From Crotalaria pallida (lineage: Eukaryota; Streptophyta; Magnoliopsida; Fabales; Fabaceae): a DNA stretch of 64,000 nucleotides. Shown piece by piece: positions 48,810-60,705 of the stretch (within the stretch, counting starts at the first letter, position 1; every line of letters begins with the position of its first letter). A program made the translations under genes and the position numbers. The notes under the pieces are model-generated. The model made no database searches. It saw only the letters and a list, made by a program, of their open reading frames with translations, and was not told the origin of the DNA. The DNA is taken from contig CM075651.1 in NCBI GenBank assembly GCA_037953625.1, positions 163,999,501 through 164,063,500 of the forward strand. Direction: 5' to 3'.

Positions 48810-49339
48810 GGCTTAAATACTTTTTTGGTCCTGTATCTTTTTTTTAGGTTTCAATTTGGTCCTTTATCTTTAAAAAGAGTCAATTTAATCCTTCATGTTT
48901 CTGATATTTGTCAATTTCATCTTTTTGTCATGATGATGTTTAAAATTCACCGACATATACTGATTTTGTCATAGGTTTCTTATTCCGGTCACTAGAATAT
49001 GCATTTTATTGTCGAAATCTACATTTTTTAATCATATCTGATACTTTGATTGATAAAATTTCAATGTCGTTCCACTTTTTTAGGGTGAAAATTTGCTCAC
49101 ATTTTTGCCTTTTTTGTTTAGAAAATTACAAATTACGACGATACAATGTAGATTATGGTGATCAGAAAATGAATCTCAGGCAAAATCAGTATATTCTAGT
49201 GAAAATTAAACACTGTCATGACATAATGATGAAATTGACAAACATTTAAAACATACAGGACCAAATTGATTCTAATTAAAGATAAAGGACCAAATTGAAA
49301 CCTAAACATAAGATAAAGGACCAAAAGAATATTTAAGCC
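48810..49339. mobile_element. Mutator-like MITE downstream of the DUF3511 gene
   Basis: An 8-of-9 duplication (TTTCAGATA and TTTTAGATA) lies at 48801-48809 and 49340-49348. The ends are GGCTTAAATACTTTTTTGGT and (inverted) GGCTTAAATATTCTTTTGGT. Repeats extend beyond 100 bases. Non-coding. It shares the GGCTTA(A) terminus with the elements at 29610 and 42521. Confidence 0.85.
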
Positions 49340-49350
49340 TTTTAGATATT

Positions 49351-49627
49351 CATTCCGGTTTTATAAGTAATATCCTTTTTGAAAAAAAAAAAGTCCTATT
49401 TGTAAGATTTTGTTTCATTTTTCCAATAACAGTTAATTACGAGTATTTTTTTCCAAAAAACTCTTATTAAGTCAATACTTTTAAAAGTTCCAACAACATA
49501 TATATAGAGTAGTTTTGAAAAAAGTATATTAAATGTTTTAATTTTCAATGTTACTAATCACATTAATTCACTTTCTTGATAGACGTAAATTTTTCCTAAA
49601 AAATCTAACATATAGGACCTAAAGAAG
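49351..49627. mobile_element. Stowaway-like MITE (family B)
   Basis: It begins cattccggttttataagtaa and ends near tataggacctaaagaag, followed by TA. The interior parallels 987-1261 and 20191-20655. It begins only three bases after the previous element's duplication, so insertion events are clustered here. Confidence 0.6.
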
Positions 49628-50123
49628 TACTCCTTCCGATCTCATTTATAAGAAAAAAAAAATACTGTACTAATATAAACAAAAATGAGCTAACTTTTTA
49701 TTCTCAATACAATCATTCTTAAAATATCCTACTTATCATATATATCCAAAGGAGATTTGAGATGGTAGAAATGAGAAATCCTTTATAAGAACGAACATGC
49801 GGGAAACTTAAGATCCTATATATTCAAGGCCTGACCAATACAGCTCATAGAAAACTTAAAAACATGCATGCCACTGGAACCTCCTCATACACATAAAATT
49901 GTTGTTGTTGTTTTTTTTTAGCTTTTATAAATAGAATCAGCTTTTTGACAAGGAAGGATAGTAACTTAAGTTTCTTCTAAAACCTAAGACTAAAATAGCA
50001 ACCTTATAATTTGTGGATCGAATAATGTCATTTGTGCTGCCGCATTATAAAATAAACTTCTACAACTTCCTTTTAGGGTATAAAACGAAGGATTCTATAA
50101 TTCTCTTTTTCACCCCTTTTGTT

Positions 50124-50177
<54 letters not shown>

Positions 50178-51576
50178 CTCTTTTTCATTATTTCTTACAT
50201 CTTTTACTTAAAAAGTTAGTTGTTATTTGAATAGCCGACTTGTAACATTTTTTTTTAAGAAAATAAATGAGGATCTTGTATTTTCTTTTTCGTGTCTTTA
50301 TTATTATTATTATTTTAAAAAAAGTGTTGTCAAACTTATTCTATAAAATTTGATGCAAAATTTTTTGCTAAAATTAAATGGCTGTTGTTTGGTACTCTAT
50401 CTTTATGAGTTTTTTTTACACGAAAAAAACAATCCAAAAGTGAGGATGAGGAATGCATTGTCCAGAGGTATATCACAAACGCAACAGAGTTCCAAAATTG
50501 TTATGAACCAACAATTATGCAGACCAACTTTATGACTTACTACTTCACTTAAGGAAGCATTTGATTTGCATCCTGTGAATGTGCCGTTTTTGAACCCCTT
50601 TTACATTGAAATAAATAAATAAACTAACAACCGAACTTCAACTACCCTATGTATATGTACAAGATATCAGTCTAGCTCGTGTGGGAATGAACTGGTACCC
50701 AAAGAATTCCCTCATTTCTTTGGAAACTTTGCCACGATAAGCTCCTTACAAATTTAGAGGGTTAGGGAGATACGATGTACACTTAACTTTGCAACTTGGA
50801 GCAGGTTTTTTTAGCTAGGGGTTAGATCAGTGCGGATTGATTTCAATCTGCAAAATCATGCAGATATGGAATAGGCTTTGTTTAATGGTGCGAGAGTTTG
50901 AAAATTTTGGTATCACTGCAACAATCTAGTGTTCCAGGCAAATTCTAAGCTATGACCGGCCCTCGTTTTCATATATAGAACTTTGTCAAAGCTCCATAGC
51001 TATCAGCACCCATATTTGGTTAGGAGATAATGCTAAAGGAGGCTTAGAGATTCGCCCGGTTCGGGGTCTTATGCCTATGGCTCGAATGTCTTACGACGTC
51101 ACCCTGAAAATCTAATAACATTATTAATTTTAAAGTAACTTCATCCACCTCAGGAAACCTTGTCAGATTAAAATATTTTCAAACTCAAATAATCTGTTAA
51201 CCATTGCAAATCTATTTCATCTTAAAATGTATCAAATCACAAGCTTTCAAGTACCATTCACTACTGAGGGAAGAAACAGCCTTGCACATTCGAGTGGTAA
51301 GAGCAAGAATCAGCTACTTTGGGGCATTGAAAATGTTCCCTCAGAGAATAGTTTACAGTTGTAGCTTAATTGTCTTGACTCTTGACTACGACCTGAAGTA
51401 ATGCTTTTAAAGTATTTCTATCTCTACGGCAAGAGTAAAAGAAAAATTACATTCTTGTTATTTCATCAGGTGAAGAAAATGCATGTTTGCAATTAAAGAT
51501 GATACAAATTACTCAACATTGTTTACAACAAGGAGGAACAAGAAACTATTGACAGTATGTAATACTAATAAGGTAT
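49628..51576. other. Intergenic DNA between DUF3511 and OHP2 genes
   Basis: AT-rich. Another tactccttccg-type MITE end starts at 49628 without a clear partner. A TA microsatellite is at 50126-50174. The last part holds the OHP2 3' UTR. No gene was recognised. Confidence 0.45.
50126..50174. repeat. (TA)n microsatellite
   Basis: An uninterrupted AT run of about 49 bases. Confidence 0.97.
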
Positions 51577-54505
51577 TCATTCCAAATCTAGTATCCCAAA
51601 ATTCGAGAGAAGGATCTTTACTTGATCAACAAAGTCAGAGCCTGTTGCAAACTCTGTTAGCAGCCCTACAGCAAAACCAAACATTGCCCATCTGTAGAAA
51701 CAAAATTACATATTTATAAGACAGATACAGCAGAACTTGCATAAAAATGCAGATTCAATTTTTTTAAAGAAAAGTAACATGTATTCTCTCTACGGAATGA
51801 AAATTATTAAACAAAAGCAGCTAAGAATCTAAGATGCCTCTGTGAATCTGAGCTAGCTTCTGAGGTTTCTACTCAAAATCAAGGGGGCAGATAAAAATGA
51901 CAAGCTACTATCCATACAAAATTCAATGTTAGGATATCAGCGGAATGCGGGAAGCAAATGATTGAATCAATTGGGTACTAAAGAGAAGTGATGTAAAGTA
52001 GCAAGAAAGATTAACACAAGATTTACGTGGAAAACTCTCCAGTGTAGTGTAGAGAGAAAAACCATGGGCAGCCACGAGCAAAATAATTCCACTAAAAAAA
52101 GGGAGAGTACAAGAAATCCTCTTACAATGATGAGGATAAAGAAGAAAAATTTTCTCACAAAAATACCCTCTCAAATGGAATTTAATGGGCCTAAAGAAAT
52201 TCTCTCAAACTCTCAATAACTCACACAATAAGAGGAAGTGAACAAAGACCACCACATAGGCCATTGCCTTTTATAAGCAACAATGCATGAATAAAGAATT
52301 CATATGAAAAAGCCAATGGATGAGAAAGCATTAAGTGCTTTGAAGTGATAGCCAAAATTGTTGAGATATGGCAATGTAAAAACATTGCAATTCATCTTTC
52401 ACAGTTGAGAAATGTGGCTCCCAAATATTCACCAGTCACCACCTTAACCAATTTACCAATTGTCAGCAGTGAGAACAATGAGAGGGCGTGGTTGAAGTTG
52501 AGCCGCAAGTAATTAACCCAACACCCATCAATTTTTGTATTTTCATCTTGACACCAAAAAGCTATAATGTATAAAACTTAACTTTTCCAATGGATTCTAA
52601 TAGAAATCTTTCCACGTATTGTCACTAAGGACACATCACATTGCCATTTTGAATGAAAAGATAATAACATAATTTTTAAATATAGGGAAAAAGAATAAAA
52701 AGGTTCACTCTTTTTTCTCTTATTATAGTTGGGTTTACAGCAATCACAACAGTTATAAGTTGGTTCATCTTTCCTTGTGAATTCGGTACAGGCCCGGTCC
52801 TAACCTAATTTGGGCCCTAGGGCGAAAAAAATTTGGGGCCCCTAATTCAAAAAAAAAAATTATTAAAAGTAAATCAATTAAAAATTTAGTATATATACGA
52901 ATAATCAATTAAAACAATGACAACAATCAATAATAGAATTAATTATTAAAAAATAAGATTTGAAATAATATAAAAAGTTATTTAGTAAAGAGGTAATAAA
53001 ATACCTTTTTCTTGTTCGATTACAAAAGTAAAGCTCATTACTTCATATATTTTTAAATTAAGTGAGCAAATGAAAAAAACAAATTAAAATATTATGCTAA
53101 AAATCATTGAGAGTTAAAAGATAAAAAGAACTTGCAATTATTAATTTTTTTTTTCAAAAATAAATGTACCATTAAAAAAAATTATGGGCCCCTAAATTTT
53201 TTGGGCCCAGGGCGGCCGCCCTTGCCGCCCTCCCTCAGGGCCGGCCCTGATTCGGTAGAGTTTGTTTACCATGCAAGCTTGTTTCCAAAGATGTAAGAAG
53301 CCTAAGGAGATATGCATATAATGTTCCTTTCAAAAGGAGCTTGAAAAATCTCAAGACATGAGATCAAACTCTCTCAGGCAAGTCCTAGTGATTTCAATCT
53401 CTTTGCTTGGGAAATGATATTGTATAAACTGATGGACAGTCACTCTTGGAAGCATTCATGGTATTTACTAGTCAGATGAGTGAGGTTCATTAGTTACAAC
53501 TTACTTCAAACTTACAATTCAAGAATTATAGCATCTGAATATGTAACGTTTTTATTTCTAGCCAGTCTTTGTAAGTTGTAACTAAAATCTAATTTAGTAT
53601 CAAACAAGAGTGAATATATTGGGTTCAGTGAACCTTGATTAATTAGTTGTCTTCACTCTTCACTTAAAAAAACCCAATTTTAAATTCCATCACACAATTT
53701 TACTCTTCAGTGAACCTTGAATAGGCCAAGGTAGTTATAAAAGGTTTTAAGCAATACCATACCCCTTGAAGTTGAGAGAGGAAAAAAACACAAATGTATA
53801 AAGAATTGGAAGCAATATCCTAATGAAATTTCCTGGCCTGTTATCACAACTAAGTTTTATCCCAACATTCTGATGAACAGAAAATCACCCCATAATTCAA
53901 CAAAATAATTGGTCAGTCACAACTCAATTTAGCAATTCTACCAACATCAAGATTCAATTAACATAAATCAACCAACATATAGAAAGACACCAATTTTATT
54001 GTTTTTAAAAATTGTAAAAGCATTACTACCTTCCATTGCTAATCTCATTTTTTGCAATGAAACCAAATAAAGGACCCTGATCTGCTTCATCAAGCTTCTT
54101 CTGTCTGAAATATTCCTGCAACTCCTTAGCTTTTTGCCTCTGGAACTCTAATGTAATAACATTCTTATCATCCCCTATAACAGCAGCACCTGGCTTCTGT
54201 GGGGCAGGAGCCACTGAAGAAGAAGAAGAAGAAGAAGAAGAAGAAGAAGAAGATGGTGTAGGCTGATTAGGAGGTGTTGGCTTCAGAGGCTGAGGGGCAC
54301 CACCACTACTGCTAGATGATGATGGTTCTCTCACAGAAGGAGCCACAGGTCTTCTAATAGGTCCTTCAGCCTTGGAGTTCCTAATAGTTACACTGTGAAC
54401 CTTGAAAGAAGAGAACCTAAGAGAATAATAGGATGATGCTGTTGATGATGAAGAAGAGGAACTTGTTGGAATTTTGATGCATGGGATGGAAGATGCCATT
54501 GACAT
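51577..54505 (-). CDS. OHP2: One-helix protein 2, chloroplast (OHP2)
   Basis: Two exons on the minus strand, 54030-54505 and 51577-51691, give 196 residues. Exon 1 encodes a Ser-rich transit peptide (MSMASSIPCIKI...), a Pro/Ser linker with a long Ser run, and the conserved LEFQRQKAKELQEYFRQKKL segment. Exon 2 encodes the single membrane helix WAMFGFAVGLLTEFATG and the ending VDQVKILLSNFGILDLE. The chlorophyll-binding motif ExxNGRWAM spans the splice site; the Arg codon is split AG/A. OHP2 partners OHP1 and HCF244 in thylakoids during D1 synthesis and photosystem II assembly, binding pigment through this motif. The protein is longer than Arabidopsis OHP2 (about 172), mainly because of Ser/Pro expansion. 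The 2.3 kb intron holds a hAT-type MITE. Confidence 0.95.
52789..53249. mobile_element. hAT-type MITE in the OHP2 intron
   Basis: A perfect 8-bp duplication ATTCGGTA lies at 52781-52788 and 53250-53257. The ends are CAGGCCCGGTCC and GGGCCGGCCCTG, typical of a plant hAT group. Sub-terminal tttgggccc/gggcccaaa pairs are also inverse. The interior is AT-rich and non-coding. Confidence 0.88.
54216..54253. repeat. (GAA)n microsatellite coding poly-Ser in OHP2
   Basis: On the gene strand this is (TTC)n/(TCT)n read as serine, giving a run of about 13 Ser in the linker before the conserved domain. Such a run is prone to length change. Confidence 0.92.
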
Positions 54506-54754
54506 TTTTTTTGGGGTTTCTTGATGCTGCCTAACTATGATTTAGATTTATATTTTATTTTTATTCTGCTTGAGAATTTTTTCTTCCATTGGGTTTTGTT
54601 TGGACTTTGCGGTGTCTTATCAAAATCAGGAAATAGTTGTGTGGATAAGGTATGGCCAAGTTTCCACTCGAAACTGGTTCCAGTTAAGTTGAGTTGTAAG
54701 TTGTAACTTGTAAGTGTCATAACCACTTGAAAACCTTTGCACATGTACGGGTAA

Positions 54755-55056
54755 GTTACTACTCTCTCTCCTATCTTTATTACGGGATATACTTAACCAA
54801 ATTACACGTACCAAAAAGAGTGGTTGGTTTTATGAATTTCATGAGAATATATTGTAACATTATAATTTTACCCCCTCAACTTTTTTTGGAAAATTCACAC
54901 TCATTAATGAACAAAAAAAAAACACATAGATAGTCAAATCATTTAATAAGGGCAAAAAGAGAAAAATCAATAAATGATGCATAGAAAATATAAAGTGACT
55001 TATAATTAGGACCAAGAAAACTTTCTAGAATGTGCCCTATATATAGGACCAGTAGA
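54755..55056 (+). mobile_element. Stowaway-like MITE (family A)
   Basis: The common interior is catacttaac-like (atatacttaaccaaattaca), then tttaataagggcaaaaagag, aaagtgacttataattagga and tctagaatgtg near the right end. It lies about 250 bases upstream of the OHP2 start codon and could touch its promoter. Confidence 0.65.
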
Positions 55057-55081
55057 TCCGTGTATGATATCGAGCAAGACA

Positions 55082-55721
55082 ACAACAACAACTAAGCCTT
55101 TGTTCCACTATGTGGGGTCGGCTATATGGATCAAACGACGCCATAAAGGCCTATCATAAATCATATCTTTTGATAAGGTATTGATTGTCATATCCTTCTT
55201 AATTGTTTCACCTATAGTTTTTTTAGGCCTTCCTCTTCCTCTAGCCCTTGTAGTATCCTTCATTTGGTCTACCCTCCTAACCGGAGCTTCCACCGGTCTC
55301 CTCCACACATGCCCAAACCACCGAAGACGAGATTCAACCATCTTTTCAACAATAGGGGTCACCCCAACTTTTTCTCGAATATACTCATTTCTAATCCGAT
55401 CTTGTCTGCTGTGTCCACTCATCCACCTCAGTATCCTCATCTCAGCTACATGGAGTTTATTCTCTTGTGTGTCCTTTGCCGTCCAACACTCCGTCCCATA
55501 TAGCATCGTCAGTAGTGTGGTAGAATTTTCCTTTGAGTTTAAGTGGTACCTTCTTATCACATAACACTTCTAAGGCACTCCTCCATTTCATCTACCCTGC
55601 TTGAATCCTATGATTTATATCCTCTTCTATTTCTGCACTGCTGTAAGATAGATCCAAGGTACTTAAACTTTGGGACTTGTGCTAAGACTTGCTCTCCAAC
55701 CTTCACCTCCCGGGTAGGGCC
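55082..55721 (-). mobile_element. 5'-truncated LINE with reverse transcriptase C-terminal remnant
   Basis: An 19-bp duplication with one mismatch (TATGATATCGAG(C/T)AAGACA) lies at 55063-55081 and 55722-55740. The 3' end on the minus strand is a (GTT)n-type tail (aacaacaacaac at 55081). The minus strand encodes the end of a plant LINE ORF2: MLYGTECWTAKDTQENKL, HVAEMRILRWMSGHSRQDRI, then ESRLRWFGHVWRRPVEAPVR. The frame is broken upstream by a stop and a shift near 55590-55640, so it is dead. It landed just beyond the right end of the MITE at 54755. Confidence 0.9.
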
Positions 55722-55740
55722 TATGATATCGAGTAAGACA

Positions 55741-57432
55741 TTTTTTAAAAAATTAGGACATGGTATCATAATTTAAATTTTATAAATATATATATATATA
55801 TATATAAACAAAGGTTCAAATAAATAATATTGATATTGAAATAAGATATAAATATCTTAAAATTAAAAGTCAAAATAAACCGAGATATAAAGTGAAAAAA
55901 TTGATTATAACATTAAAATATAAATGCTAAAGCAAAATACCATTATCGGTATGATTTACACATAAAATATATCTTGATATACCAATTACAAGTACCTAAA
56001 AATACAATACTTATATCAATTCACAGTATATACCCAGTATGGATGCATCAACAATTTAAAGATACCATGTTTCAGATATTGAAACCGACTAAGAATGTCG
56101 TTTATTATTATCTCACCAGGGTCAATTGCTTGGCATTGGCATCTTCAACCATTGGATTTTTTTTGTTGGTTTTTGATTTATGCAATCTGACACAAACCAT
56201 TAGAGTCATCTAGTTTTGGTATGATTTTCCAAGAGAAGAAAAACATTAAAAAAAAATTGTGAAACTCTCAATAACTCGACACAAGATTAAAAAAAAAATG
56301 ACTTTAATCCTTCTTTTGAATTGTTGCTATTTTTTTTTTTTAAAAAAAAGGGTAATGTTAACTAATTTTTTGTTTTATAAATTAATAGTATCAATAAAGA
56401 GTATTCTTGGAGGAGCGAGAGTTGAGGAGGGAGAGTATGGAGGTGTGAGAAAAAAAAGAGTGAAGGAAGAAGAAACTAAGGATAGTTTAATCATTGTGCA
56501 ATAAAAATACGATTCTAAGGATAAAAAGTGGAGTTCGAATTCCAAACACAAAAACAAATAGTACATTTACACAAGATTTAAACCATGTGTGCTGGGCTTA
56601 TGCTGATAGATAGGTTTGAGTAGCTTGAGAGTATTATATATTCAAACCTCATAATCATCATTGTACCAAAAAAAAAAAAAAATCACACTAATTTAAAGAA
56701 AATCATTTGCCTGTAAAACGTCTGTTTGCCCTTGAATCTTTGATAAACTGATCAGAAATACAGGCACAACCGGCATTCTAAAATCCAAAATAGAACTGCT
56801 TCACCTCTTGACAAGATGGAGGCAGAGGAGCTGGTTTTTCTTGACAGCCACTTGTGCAGTTGGAGGTGCATGATTTTTCTACTACACTCGCAACAAGTAA
56901 CAAGCAGAACTCAACATATATTTCCACATATTGAATCCTGGTTTGAATAAAGAAGCTTGTATTTCTAAAAAAATAAGGCAGACCAATTGTAGCAGACAAT
57001 AAATTCATGTTACACCAGGTTGGCATCAAAAGTTCACTTCCCCATCATGACGACACCGAGTCTTTACAAAATCTCACATTTTTTATCATCTTATTTCAAG
57101 ATAATGCCACAGATCATAAAACTAGAATTTTGTTAATCCATAGAAAATTAAGAACATAAAATAGCATTAAAATGATGAATCTAAAGGCAAAGAATTCACA
57201 CGACATAGATTATACAATGAATAGATGAAAAGCAAAGGAACAAACAAAACTGAAGGCCGCAGCAAGCAATTATAGACAGAAATGATCGCTCAAGCAAGAG
57301 ATGGTGCATAAATCTCCACTAGACTGAAAATTCTTTCCTCCTTTTGCACCAAGCCAGGTGATGATTTAGTGTTAGAAATGAATGAATCCATCCCTCCTAA
57401 ATGAGTCCATGTCATCTTGGGGAAGCACCATG
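55741..57432. other. Intergenic DNA downstream of the CaaX-box gene
   Basis: Contains a (TA)n run at about 55785-55803, AT-rich spacer and, near 57432, the 3' UTR of the minus-strand gene. A Cys-rich open stretch on the minus strand (ends at 56778, with CTSNCTSGCQEKPAPLPPSC) has no recognised family and is not called as a gene. Confidence 0.4.
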
Positions 57433-60400
57433 TTACATAACAGCACAGGAACAAGTTCTGTTATTCCCATTATCAAATTCATCAAATGATTCGGCTTCAC
57501 TGCAGTTGAAAGACAATTCCCAAAGAATCAATAACAGCCAGTGACAAATCAAGAAAAAGAAAAACATATAAATAACTATGACAAGGAAAAAGTAAACTTC
57601 TATCACATCCAGCTCTTCCGAGAAGTATAATAACAGATTAACAAAATAAATAAAATTGAATTTTCTGAACCTATCAGGGTAAATGATAGATATTTTAAAG
57701 ACATGGTGCAGTTTAGCCTCATTAGTGATATACCTGTTTCATAAAGATATAAAATAAATAGGAATAATGCATGAAATATAGACTTGTGATCTTAAGGATT
57801 CCAGTCACCAACAACATGTCTTGGACCAAATTGAAAAAGTAAAAAAAAAAAATCCATATATTGCTTACATGAGTAGTAGAGCCATTTTATTTTTTTGCTA
57901 GCATTTGGGGTTTGAGCTCAACCGACGCCCACTTATTACAAGTGGGTGACCACTTGGAAGTTGTTGAACTCTAAACTTTGACCAATCCATATATCCTTAA
58001 CAATTAAGACTATCTATACAAGGAGGACACAAGCACGTCCCTATTTGGAATGAATATTATGATCATATTCAGGTCCGTTGGGCAAGAACTGAAACTGAAT
58101 GACTATGATTTACATGTTTTAGCCACTGTAAGTCTGTAAGCCATTAATTAGTCTCAAAAGGCCAAAAAACTGAATCAATAGCATCTGCAGGTCTTCACCT
58201 CGGGGTTGGAAGAAATGTTGTCATCCTATCATTCCTATGAATGAAGGGGACTAGGGTCTAGGTAACTTGGTGTCTAAGAACATGGCTTTAGCTGCTAAAT
58301 GGCCAAGGTGTTTTCTTTTGGAACGTTAAACTCTCTGGTTCAGTGGTACCAGGCAATTCGAAGTATGGTTTAGACCCAAATGGGTGAGATGACCAACAAC
58401 ACTATCCCAGCTTCTCATTTTTGTCCTTAGAAATTAATTTCTCAAGGCTGCTCTACCTTTTAAGCCTTTGCTTTCCATGAAGGTGGGTAATGACTCTCAC
58501 CTTTATTTTAGGGAGGACCTGTGGGTCGAGATGTTAATTTAGTTGCACCACTTTTCTTCTTTCTTCCACAATTTTTATGGACTCCAAGATTCTATTTTGT
58601 CAAGGAATTTCCACTCTTCTCATAATTAAATAATAGGGAACTTTCTGAGCTGGAGCCAAGTCCTGAGTCCCTTTTGGGCCTCGCTGATTCTATTCATTTG
58701 TCTTCTCACCCAGAAAAAATAGGATTTGGTCCCTTGATCCTTCTAGGGAATTTTCATGTAATTTTGTTTTTTCAATTCCGTACACATTCCTTGAATAAAG
58801 ATACTTCTCTTGATTAACCTTTGGGGAAACCCAAAGCTCTTGGCCTTTTTCATGAAGTTTCTAAAACAGATATGTTGAGGCCTGAGGGATTGGGAAGCTT
58901 AGCTGCTTTATCCTCACAAAAAAAAAAAAAAAAAAAAAAAAAAACAGAACAAATCTGAAACAGTAAGAATTAGAAAATTCCTAGTCGAATACATGCTATA
59001 AGTTATTAAACCAAGGGGCAAAACGGCCATTTAATAAGGAAAGAACGGAGGAATATAAGAAGAGGGAGCAGTTAGTTTTCAATGAAAGATATTGTTCCCT
59101 TGGCCCCACACTGCCTTTGACATGGCTTTGCCATCTGCGGGAAGACCATAACAATGTTCGATGAAGAAACCCTAATTAATCAAAATGTTGAAATCAATGA
59201 CTAGTGAGCACATGGTAAGGGAAAGGGCCTTCAACTTATCATGAGACAAGAGCTGCCTACTTGAAGAATAAGCAAATTTGACTCTTGAGCACAGCCAGAT
59301 TATTCATTCAAATTGCCTGGGAAATAATGCAGCTGTATCTAGTCAACTTAAGGAATGGTTAGGCCTGTTCAAACTTCAAACTATTTTCAAGAACAGTATC
59401 AGTTGAACCTAATAGAATTTGGAATGAACAAAACATAAAGCTCCTTAGGGTTTTGAATCTCTGCAAACTATTTAGATGGAGAAGTCTCTTAAAAGAAAAG
59501 CCAAATGTGTGCTTCTTGTCAACTCTCCTAAAAGCTTGAGCTACTTTGCAGAGTCTCATAAAGGATTTCATATTTAACATGCCGTCTTAACCAAGACCCT
59601 CTGGGCTTGAAACATCGACGATGCACACTCTCACAATACATTGTACTGAAATTCAACTTTTTTATTTAAAAGAATAAGGATGGCAAGGATCTAACCAACT
59701 GGTCATAGAGGCCGTAATATCATGTCGAGAACCAACTCTCCTAAAAGTTGAAGTTGTCAAATGAAGGCTCGTGAATGGTTTTACATTTAAACACCTGCTT
59801 TAATCTGAATTCAGTACACAGTTGACAAGACAAAGACCCAAACCATTTTAACTAAAAGCCCCAGACCTAACTACTAATTTTCATCATTTTTAACAATATA
59901 TATTAGACTTCCAGATCAATTAAAATATAGGAAAACGAAAAATGAGAAGGTTGTCCAAGCATATCAGATTCACAATCAGTCACAGACAGGTACCAGGAAT
60001 TCCCTAATGATAAAATAGGACACAAAAGAGCTTTCAAATTTTACAAATAAATAAGGAGAAAGGAAACTAATGAAGGACACTGCACAGCAAAATTATCTTC
60101 ACTTGGCATGTAAAGATTTTTCCATCTGTAATAGTGATAAAAAAAAAAAAAAGATTCAAATACCTGGGCTCAAATTCTCTTATTTTAACAAGCTCGCTAC
60201 CGCAATCATCTGTCCACTGCACTTTCCTTTTCTCAGCTCGAGGAGCATCAGTCCCCTTTTCACCTGGTGCCTCGAGTTCGTTCACAGCCTCAACAGGAGC
60301 TGGTTTATTATGCTGTGGCCTTTTCAAGCTACTTTTAAGAGTAACCGTTCTATTATCATTATCTACATGAGCAGAACAATCCTCGCCCTTGTTTGAAACC

Positions 60401-60705
60401 AGTGACCCTGGCGAGACATCATGCTGTTGGGCAGGACCCACTTTAAGATGAGATGGAGTGTCAAGCCCAGCGGACGCGCGACCAAAGCAAACAAAGGAAG
60501 CGCAGCCGCGGGAGAGGTGGTTCTTTGTGGAAGCCAGCTGGAGCTCACGGTTGGATTCTCGGTCTATCAACTGGTACTGGTTCCACGGCAAAAGTCTTAT
60601 GGGTTTATCATCACTCCTCTGAGCCAAAAGCAGAAGGGTCAAGCCCTTACTATACCCTGAAGCTGAAGAAGAGAAGAATCCTCCTCCTTCTACTGCCAAT
60701 AACAT
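57433..60705 (-). CDS. Plant-specific protein of unknown function with C-terminal CaaX-like box
   Basis: Two exons on the minus strand, 60164-60705 and 57433-57499, join in phase (AG/T gives Ser) to make 202 residues. The start MLLAVEGGGFFSSSASGYSK and the segments LSRGCASFVCFGRASAGLDT, KRKVQWTDDCGSELVKIREF and EFDNGNNRTCSCAVM are recognised as a conserved but uncharacterised land-plant family. The final CAVM fits a CaaX prenylation box (Met favours farnesylation), with a nearby Cys (CSC) that could be acylated. No signal peptide or membrane helix was seen. A likely 5' UTR exon ends at 61325 (TTTAG/GTAC), with an acceptor just before 60716. The 2.7 kb coding intron contains a LINE fragment. 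Confidence 0.85.
58190..58944 (+). mobile_element. Degraded L1-type LINE fragment in an intron
   Basis: The plus strand shows shifted remnants of the plant L1 ORF2 C-terminus (LVSKNMALAAKW, then a WGNPKLLAFFMKF-type piece), full of stops and deletions. It ends in an A-run at about 58917-58944. It is opposite to the host gene's strand. The 5' limit is approximate and no target duplication was found. Confidence 0.6.

Noticed and set aside
55181..55564. Plus-strand open frame of 127 codons
   Set aside because: It is antisense to the LINE reverse-transcriptase remnant.
56778..57029. Cys-rich minus-strand open frame ending VKQFYFGF
   Set aside because: It looks slightly coding, but no family, signal peptide or partner exon could be recognised, so it was not called.
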